Shown here one piece after another: positions 58,317 through 64,000 of a stretch of 64,000 bases of DNA. Origin of the DNA: Saccharothrix syringae (GTDB lineage Bacteria > Actinomycetota > Actinomycetes > Mycobacteriales > Pseudonocardiaceae); contig NZ_CP034550.1 of NCBI RefSeq assembly GCF_009498035.1, positions 9,238,001 to 9,302,000 on the forward strand, read 5' to 3'. How positions within the stretch are numbered: the stretch's first letter is position 1; each line of letters opens with the position of its first letter. Made by a program: the position numbers and the translations under genes. The notes beneath the pieces are model-generated. The model saw nothing but the letters and a program-made list of their open reading frames with translations, was not told where the DNA came from and made no database searches.

Positions 58317-59765
58317 CTATCGCCCGTCACGGCGCCGGGACCGCACGTCGCGGTCCTGGCCGGCCTTGCGGGATTCGCGACGACGGTACTCCGACGGCGG
58401 AGCGTGACGGCCGGCCATCCGCCTTTCGTCCACCGGCGGCGGTGCGGCCTTGCGCCCGCGCGGCGGCGGCGAGGGCCGGGACGGCCGCCTGCGGGGCGGC
58501 GGCTTGTACGCCTCGGGCGCGGGCAGCTTGAGCACGCCGCCGACCCGGCCGGGGCCCAGCGAGCGCAGCGCGGACACCGCCTCCGGCTCGTGGCGGGCGC
58601 AGCTGGCCAGGATGGCGAACACCACCATGGTCGTCACCACCGACGTGCCGCCGGAGGAGATCATCGGCAGCGTGATGCCGGTGACCGGCAGCAGCCGGAC
58701 CACGTAGCCGATGTTGATCGCGGCCTGCGCGACCAGCCACACCGTCAGCGTCGCGGCCACCATGCGGATCCACGGGTCGGTGTTGCGCGCGGCGATCCGC
58801 AGGCCGACCACGGCCAGCAGCGCGAACAGCCCCAGCACCACCAGGCAGCCGATGAAGCCCAGCTCCTCGCCGATCACGGCGAAGATGAAGTCGCTGTGCA
58901 CGTTGGGCAGGTAGCGCCACTTGGAGCTGCCGTTGGTCAGGCCCTTGCCGAAGAACCCGCCCTCGGCCAGCGCGTACAGCGCCTGGAGCGACTGGAGGCC
59001 GGAGCCGGTCGGGTCCTCCTCCGGGTTGAGGAACGACCGCAGGCGGTCCATCCGGTAGGCCGCGGTGATGGCGAACACCGCCGCCGCGGTCACCGCGCCG
59101 GTGATGATCACGCCGAACAGCCGCATCGGCGCGCCCACGAACCACAGCAGGCTGAGCAGCACCACGCCCAGGGTGATCGTGCCGGTGAGGTCGGGTTGCA
59201 GCATGACCAGCGCGAACAGCAGCAGCGCCACCGGCACCACCGGCACCAGCAGGTGCCGGTACTGGTTGAGCAGCGCGCGCTTGGTGACCAGCACGTGCGC
59301 GCCCCACAGCGCGAGCGCCAGCTTGGCCGGTTCGATCGGCTGGAGCGAGATGGACCCGACGGTGAACCACGACTGCGCGCCGTAGTGGGACGTGCCCAGC
59401 GGGGTCAGCACCAGGCCGAGCATGATCAGGCAGACGAGCATGGCCGTGGTGCTGACGTGCCGGACCGTCCGCAGCGGGATGCGCAGCACGACCAGGAAGA
59501 TCACCGCGCCGACGCCCACGTACAGCAGCTGCTTCTTGAACACGCTGTACGCCGACTCGCCGACCGCCACCGCGTCGGGCGCGGACGCCGACAGCACCAT
59601 GATCAGGCCGATCGCGGTGAGCATGCCGAAGATCGCCAGCAGCAGGTGGAAGTCCGCCAGCGGCCGCCCGAGCCACGCGGTCAACGAGGTGCGCACCGCC
59701 ACGGCCCGCCGCGGCCGGGGCGGACGCGCCGGCCGCTCCACCGGAGCCCGTTCCACCGCAGTCAT
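58317..59765 (-). CDS. ftsW: Septal peptidoglycan glycosyltransferase FtsW
   Basis: 482 residues from ATG 59765. SEDS protein with ten helices that polymerises lipid II at the septum with its partner PBP. Landmarks: GLIMVLSASAPDAV, SLQPIEPAKLALALWGAHVL, LLFALVMLQPDLTGTI, the catalytic-loop region with LNPEEDPTGSGLQSLQALYALAEGGFFGKGLTNGSSKWRYLPNVHSDFIFAVIGEELG, and ITLPMISSGGTSVV. The C-terminal ~75 residues are a basic Arg/Pro-rich cytoplasmic tail (PPPRRRPSRPSPPPRGRK), as in other actinobacteria where FtsW contacts FtsZ. Confidence 0.96.
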   Translation of the reverse strand: MTAVERAPVERPARPPRPRRAVAVRTSLTAWLGRPLADFHLLLAIFGMLTAIGLIMVLSASAPDAVAVGESAYSVFKKQLLYVGVGAVIFLVVLRIPLRTVRHVSTTAMLVCLIMLGLVLTPLGTSHYGAQSWFTVGSISLQPIEPAKLALALWGAHVLVTKRALLNQYRHLLVPVVPVALLLFALVMLQPDLTGTITLGVVLLSLLWFVGAPMRLFGVIITGAVTAAAVFAITAAYRMDRLRSFLNPEEDPTGSGLQSLQALYALAEGGFFGKGLTNGSSKWRYLPNVHSDFIFAVIGEELGFIGCLVVLGLFALLAVVGLRIAARNTDPWIRMVAATLTVWLVAQAAINIGYVVRLLPVTGITLPMISSGGTSVVTTMVVFAILASCARHEPEAVSALRSLGPGRVGGVLKLPAPEAYKPPPRRRPSRPSPPPRGRKAAPPPVDERRMAGRHAPPSEYRRRESRKAGQDRDVRSRRRDGR

Positions 59766-59847
59766 GCGCCCATCGTCTCCCGCCTGCCGGTGGAGAACCC
59801 GAAAATCCGCCGCGTGTCGCGCGATGCGCACGTGATCCCGGCGGCAC

Positions 59848-61209
59848 CTACCCCGGGTTCACCAGTGTTCGGACGGCCTCGGCGAACGCCTGGCCGCGGT
59901 GGGCGTAGTCGCTGAACATGTCCATCGAGGCCGCCGCGGGGGCGAGCAGCACCGCGTCGCCGGGTCGCGCCATGGACCGGGCCGCGCGCACCGCGTCGGC
60001 CATGGTCGCGCCGTCGAGCACGGCCACCGGCACGGCCGGCGCGTGCCGGTGCAGCGCGGTGGCGATGGCCTCGCGGTCGGCGCCGATCAGCACCGCGCCG
60101 CGCAGCCGGTGCGCCTGCGCGCGCACCAGCTCGTCCACGGACGCGCCCTTGAGCAGCCCGCCCGCGATCCACACCACGCTGTCGTGGGCGCGCAGCGACG
60201 CCTCGGCGGCGTGCGGGTTGGTGGCCTTGGAGTCGTTGACGTAGGTGATGCCGCCCGCCTCGGCGACCAGCTCGGCGCGGTGGGCGCCGGGCCGGAAGGC
60301 GCGCAGGCCGGCGGCGACCGCCTCGGCGGCCACGCCGTGGGCCCGCGCGAGGGCGGCGGCGGCCAGCGCGTCGGCCACGCCGAGCGGCCCGGCGGGCCGG
60401 ACCTCGGCCGCGTCGAGCAGCACCGCGCCGTCGCCGAACGCCCGGTCGACCAGCTTCCCGCCGCGCACGCCCAGCTGGCCCTCGGCGGGGTCACCGAGGG
60501 TGAAGCCGACGCGGGTCCTCGCCGGGGCCGCCGCCAGCAGGTCCGCCACCACCGGGTCGTCCACGCCGCCGATGGCGACCTCGCCGGTGAGCACGCCCGC
60601 CTTGGCCGCGGCGTAGGCCGCGAACCCGCCGTGCCAGTCCAGGTGGTCCTCGGCGAGGTTGAGCAGCACGCCCGCGAACGGCCGCACGGACGGCGACCAG
60701 TACAGCTGGAAGCTCGACAGCTCGACCGCCAGCACCCGGCGGCCCGCCAGCAGCGCGTCCACCACGGGCAGGCCGACGTTGCCGCAGGCCACCGCGTCGA
60801 TGCCGGCCGCGCGCAGCACCGACTCCAGCATGCCGACCGTGGTGGTCTTGCCGTTGGTGCCGGTCACCGCGAGCCACGCGGGCGGGTCGGCCAGCTCCAG
60901 GCCCATCCGCCAGGCCAGCTCGACCTCGCCGATCACCTCCACGCCGGCCGCGGCCGAGGCGGCCAGCAGCGGGTTGTCCGGCCGCCAGCCCGGGCTGGTC
61001 ACCACCAGGTCGGTGCCCGCGGGCGGCCCGACCAGGCCCGGCGCCACGGTGACGCCGGGCGTGAGCTGCTCCAGGGCGTCGAGGCGGTCGGCGGAGGAGT
61101 CGGTGACGGTGACCGACGAGGCGTCGGCCGCCAGCAGCGCCTCCACCACCGACCGGCCGGTGACGCCCGCGCCCGCGACGAGGACGCGGCGCCCAGCGAG
61201 GAAACCCAT
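59848..61209 (-). CDS. murD: UDP-N-acetylmuramoylalanine--D-glutamate ligase
   Basis: 453 residues, ATG start 3 bp after mraY. It adds D-Glu to UDP-MurNAc-L-Ala. RRVLVAGAGVTGRSVVEALL binds the UDP part, VTGTNGKTTTVGMLESVL is the P-loop, LNLAEDHLDWHGGF and VNDSKATNPHAAEASL the catalytic and glutamate-ligase-domain motifs. The C-terminal domain ends LLAPAAASMDMFSDYAHRGQAF. Followed by an 82-bp gap to ftsW. Confidence 0.97.
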   Translation of the reverse strand: MGFLAGRRVLVAGAGVTGRSVVEALLAADASSVTVTDSSADRLDALEQLTPGVTVAPGLVGPPAGTDLVVTSPGWRPDNPLLAASAAAGVEVIGEVELAWRMGLELADPPAWLAVTGTNGKTTTVGMLESVLRAAGIDAVACGNVGLPVVDALLAGRRVLAVELSSFQLYWSPSVRPFAGVLLNLAEDHLDWHGGFAAYAAAKAGVLTGEVAIGGVDDPVVADLLAAAPARTRVGFTLGDPAEGQLGVRGGKLVDRAFGDGAVLLDAAEVRPAGPLGVADALAAAALARAHGVAAEAVAAGLRAFRPGAHRAELVAEAGGITYVNDSKATNPHAAEASLRAHDSVVWIAGGLLKGASVDELVRAQAHRLRGAVLIGADREAIATALHRHAPAVPVAVLDGATMADAVRAARSMARPGDAVLLAPAAASMDMFSDYAHRGQAFAEAVRTLVNPG

Positions 61210-61212
61210 GCG

Positions 61213-62301
61213 TCAGCTCCCGACCGCGGTCAGCCACTCGCTGTAGAACAGGCCGAGGCCGAGCATGCAGCACATGGCCGCGAGCAGCCAGAACCGGATG
61301 ATCACCGTGGTTTCCGCCCACCCGGCGAGCTCGAAGTGGTGGTGGAACGGCGCCATGCGGAACAACCGGCGCCGGGACGTGCGGAACACCGCGACCTGGA
61401 GCACCACCGACAGCGCCTCGACCACGAACAGGCCGCCGATGACGACCATCAGCAGCTCGGTGCGGGTGGTGATGGACAGGCCGGCGACCAGGCCGCCCAG
61501 CGCGAGCGAGCCCGTGTCGCCCATGAAGATCTTGGCGGGCGCGGCGTTCCACCACAGGAAGCCGATGCAGCCGGCCATCGCGGCGGCGGCCACCAGCGCC
61601 AGGTCCAGCGGGTCGCGCACGTCGTAGCAGCCCGCCACCAGCAGGTTCGAGCAGTTGTAGCGGAACTGCCAGAAGCTGATCACCACGTAGGTGCCCAGCA
61701 CCATCGCCGACGTGCCGCCGGCCAGGCCGTCCAGGCCGTCGGTCAGGTTGACCGCGTTGGACCAGGCGCTGATCGCGGCGTAGCAGAACACCACGAAGCC
61801 GACGATGCCGAAGGACACCACGGCGATGTCGCGCACGAACGACAGGCTCACCGAGGCGGGGGTGATGCCGTCCTTGTTCGGGAACTGGATGACCAGGACC
61901 GCGAAGATGATGGTGGCGATGAACTGGCCGACCAGCTTCGCGGTCTTGTTCAGCCCCAGGTTGCGCTGCTTGCGGATCTTGATGAAGTCGTCGAGGAAGC
62001 CGACCACGCCCAGCGAGGTGGTCAGCATCAGCACCAGCAGGCCGGACGCGCTGGGCGTCTGGTCCTGCGCGGACGCCGACATCGAGTTGACCAGGTGCGC
62101 GCCGAGGTAGCCGGCCCACATCGCGACCAGGATGGCCACGCCGCCCATGGTGGGCGTGCCGCGCTTGGTCTTGTGGTGCTGCGGGCCCTCCTCGCGGATC
62201 TCCTGGCCGAAGCCCTGGCGGGAGAAGATCTTGATCAGGTACGGCGTCAGCATGATCGACGCGATCAGCGCGATGGCCGCCGCGATGAGGATGCTCTTCA
62301 C
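61213..62301 (-). CDS. mraY: Phospho-N-acetylmuramoyl-pentapeptide transferase
   Basis: 362 residues, GTG overlapping the murF stop. It loads phospho-MurNAc-pentapeptide onto undecaprenyl phosphate, making lipid I. About ten membrane helices. Active-site motifs: [38 protein letters not shown] with the DD pair, [41 protein letters not shown] and the acidic/basic loop [12 protein letters not shown]. Intact family length. Confidence 0.98.
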   Translation of the reverse strand: MKSILIAAAIALIASIMLTPYLIKIFSRQGFGQEIREEGPQHHKTKRGTPTMGGVAILVAMWAGYLGAHLVNSMSASAQDQTPSASGLLVLMLTTSLGVVGFLDDFIKIRKQRNLGLNKTAKLVGQFIATIIFAVLVIQFPNKDGITPASVSLSFVRDIAVVSFGIVGFVVFCYAAISAWSNAVNLTDGLDGLAGGTSAMVLGTYVVISFWQFRYNCSNLLVAGCYDVRDPLDLALVAAAAMAGCIGFLWWNAAPAKIFMGDTGSLALGGLVAGLSITTRTELLMVVIGGLFVVEALSVVLQVAVFRTSRRRLFRMAPFHHHFELAGWAETTVIIRFWLLAAMCCMLGLGLFYSEWLTAVGS

Positions 62302-63767
62302 TTGCTGACCGCCTCCAGGAGGGCCTCGGCAACCCGCCACAGGCCGTATGAGTTGGATGCCTTCACCAGCACGACGTCACCCGGTCGCACCTCGGCGCGC
62401 AGCAGCTCCGCGGCCGCCGCCACGTCCGGCACCAGAATCGCTTCTTCGCCCCATGATCCTTCCAGGTGCGCGCCCTGGTGCATCGCGCGGGCGTCGTCGC
62501 CGACCACGACCAGCTTGTTGATGTCCAGGCGGACCGCGAGCCTGCCGATCTCGTCGTGCGCGCGGACCGCGTCCGCGCCCAGCTCGGCCATCGGGCCCAG
62601 CACGGCCCAGCTGCGGCGCGCCGGGGTGGTGGCGCGGGAGATGGTGGCCAGCGACTTCAGCGCCGCGCGCACCGATTCGGGGTTGGCGTTGTACGCGTCG
62701 TTGATGACCGTCACGCCGTCAGGACGTTCGGAGACCGCCATGCGATGCGCGGAGACCCGCTCCGCCCGGCCGAGGGCCTCGGCCACCTGCTCCGGGGTGG
62801 CGCCCAGCTCCAGCGCGATCGCGGCGGCGGTCAGGGCGTTGCCGACCTGGTGCGCGCCGTGCACGGCGAGCCGGACGCGGGCCTGCCCCTGCGGCGCGAC
62901 CAGCGTGAACGAGGCGCGGGCCTGCTCGTCGAGGGCGATGTCGGTGGCGCGCACGGCCGCGTTCGGGCTCTCGCCGACCAGGACGACCCGGGCCCGGGTG
63001 CGCCCGGCCATGCCGGCCACCAGCGGGTCGTCGGCGTTGAGCACGGCCACGCCGTCGGCGGGCAGGGCCTCGACCAGCTCGCCCTTGGCCTGCGCGATGC
63101 CCTCGCGGGAGCCGAACTCGCCGACGTGGGCGCTGCCGACGTTGAGCACGGCGCCGACGCGCGGCGGGGCGACCCGGCACAGCGCGGCGATGTGCCCGCG
63201 GCCGCGGGCGCTCAGCTCCAGCACCAGGAAGCGGGTGTCCGCGGTGGCGCGCAGCGCGGTCCACGGGTGCCCCAGCTCGTTGTTGAACGACCCGGGCGGC
63301 GCGATGGTCGGGCCCAGCGGGGCCAGCACCTGCGCGATGAGGTCCTTGGTGGAGGTCTTGCCGGACGAGCCGGTCACGCCGACGACGGTCAGCCCGGTCT
63401 GCGCGGCGAGCCGGTCGGTGACGTGGCGGGCCAGCCTGGCCAGGGCGGCGAGCACGGCCGCGCCCGCGCCGTCGGTGTCGCCGGACAGCACGTAGGCGTT
63501 GCCGCCGGCAGCGGTGACCGGCGGCGCGATGACGGCGGGCGCGTCGACGGGGCGGCCCGCGAGCACGCCGGCCGCGCCCCGTGCCACGGCCTGGGCGGCG
63601 AAGTCGTGGCCGTCGACCCGTTCGCCGGGCAGGGCCAGGAACAGCCCGCCCTCGGTGACCTCGCGGGTGTCGAACTCGACGGAGCCGGTCACCACCTCGT
63701 CGCCGGTGGCGTTGTGCAGGGTGCCGCCGACGACCTCGGCGATCTCGGCCAGGCTCAGCGGGATCAC
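62298..63767 (-). CDS. murF: UDP-N-acetylmuramoyl-tripeptide--D-alanyl-D-alanine ligase
   Basis: 489 residues, GTG overlapping the murE stop. It adds D-Ala-D-Ala to the UDP-tripeptide. N-terminal [53 protein letters not shown]-loop [52 protein letters not shown], and [16 protein letters not shown] are all present. Translationally coupled to both murE and mraY. Confidence 0.97.
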   Translation of the reverse strand: MIPLSLAEIAEVVGGTLHNATGDEVVTGSVEFDTREVTEGGLFLALPGERVDGHDFAAQAVARGAAGVLAGRPVDAPAVIAPPVTAAGGNAYVLSGDTDGAGAAVLAALARLARHVTDRLAAQTGLTVVGVTGSSGKTSTKDLIAQVLAPLGPTIAPPGSFNNELGHPWTALRATADTRFLVLELSARGRGHIAALCRVAPPRVGAVLNVGSAHVGEFGSREGIAQAKGELVEALPADGVAVLNADDPLVAGMAGRTRARVVLVGESPNAAVRATDIALDEQARASFTLVAPQGQARVRLAVHGAHQVGNALTAAAIALELGATPEQVAEALGRAERVSAHRMAVSERPDGVTVINDAYNANPESVRAALKSLATISRATTPARRSWAVLGPMAELGADAVRAHDEIGRLAVRLDINKLVVVGDDARAMHQGAHLEGSWGEEAILVPDVAAAAELLRAEVRPGDVVLVKASNSYGLWRVAEALLEAVSK

Positions 63768-64000
63768 TGGAGAACTCCCCGGATGGCGGTGGTCAGTGCC
63801 TCGACGTCGGAGAACGGGTGGACCACACCCGCGACCTCCTGGCCGGTCTCGTGGCCCTTGCCCGCGACGACGACCACGTCGCCGGGGCGCGCGAGGGACA
63901 CGGCGTGCTCGATGGCGCGGCGGCGGTCGCCGATCTCGACGACCTCGCCCCGCTGGTCGGCGGGGACGTCCAGGGCGCCGCGCACCATGGCCTCCCGGAT
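63764..64000 (-). CDS. murE: UDP-N-acetylmuramoyl-tripeptide synthetase MurE (C-terminal end only)
   Basis: Only the last ~78 residues are in the window; the gene enters from the right edge. The segment GDRRRAIEHAVSLARPGDVVVVAGKGHETGQEVAGVVHPFSDVEALTTAI is the end of the Mur ligase C-terminal domain; GKGHET is the MurE-specific glutamate near the amino-acid pocket. Its residues for meso-DAP versus lysine selection (DNPR motif) lie outside the window. Confidence 0.93.
   Translation of the reverse strand: MREAMVRGALDVPADQRGEVVEIGDRRRAIEHAVSLARPGDVVVVAGKGHETGQEVAGVVHPFSDVEALTTAIRGVLQ

Noticed and set aside
59899..63495. 1198-codon plus-strand ORF opposite murD, mraY and murF
   Set aside because: Shadow of strongly biased minus-strand codons; the three Mur/MraY genes are certain on the other strand.

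Overview
The window is very GC-rich DNA from an actinomycete. A Pseudonocardiales-type genome (Saccharothrix/Actinosynnema/Lentzea group) is my best guess, by inference only. Evidence for Actinobacteria: frequent GTG starts, 4-bp stop/start overlaps, an actinobacterial dcw cluster ending in ftsZ-pgeF-yggS-sepF-yggT-wag31, a SAM-IV riboswitch, a short-stem-I ileS T-box, and a biotin synthase auxiliary protein. Most genes lie on the minus strand. I saw no rRNA, tRNA, CRISPR array, prophage or IS transposase.

Layout. 1-9.7 kb: histidine genes in two blocks, hisD-hisC-hisB plus a tiny membrane gene (9708-6540) and hisH-hisA-hisF (2692 to the left edge). They are split by a block holding a split transketolase, soxR, kptA and a tetR gene; a perfect SoxR-type operator lies between soxR and the transketolase genes. 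9.8-15.6 kb: secreted M14 carboxypeptidase, a PLP enzyme paired with a peptide-binding lipoprotein, a nitrilase-family hydrolase and a PRC/DUF2382 stress-type protein. 15.6-20.5 kb: nadA-nadB-nadC facing an NrtR-type NUDIX regulator, then a LON-domain protein. 20.5-24.0 kb: type I aroD, MFS transporter plus DUF1445 protein, DUF2567 protein. 24.5-30.1 kb: biotin genes (P450-bioA, bioD, bioB-bsaP) with a glutaredoxin and a membrane protein between bioA and bioD. 30.2-41 kb: dnaE, an HTH/beta-domain protein, a Bcr-type efflux pump, rluD, lspA, a SAM-IV-controlled cysteine-desulfurase-like enzyme and a K+/H+ antiporter. 41-44.7 kb: secreted M28 aminopeptidase, DUF167, a tetR/SRPBCC divergent pair and two overlapping ECF sigma factors. 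45.1-64 kb: ileS with T-box, then the cell-division/peptidoglycan cluster back to a partial murE.

The most unusual content is a family of tandem arrays with an exact 22-bp period at four intergenic loci (24.1, 39.3, 44.7 and 52.6 kb). Each unit joins one 5-bp word from a small set to ACACG or ACTCG, followed by a drifting GC-rich spacer. Two loci (24.1 and 44.7 kb) share a ~386-bp composite in which the array is joined to a 122-bp foldback element with perfect 12-bp terminal inverted repeats; the array at 52.6 kb is arranged head to head as a giant inverted repeat between ftsZ and pgeF. I know of no named family that fits them.
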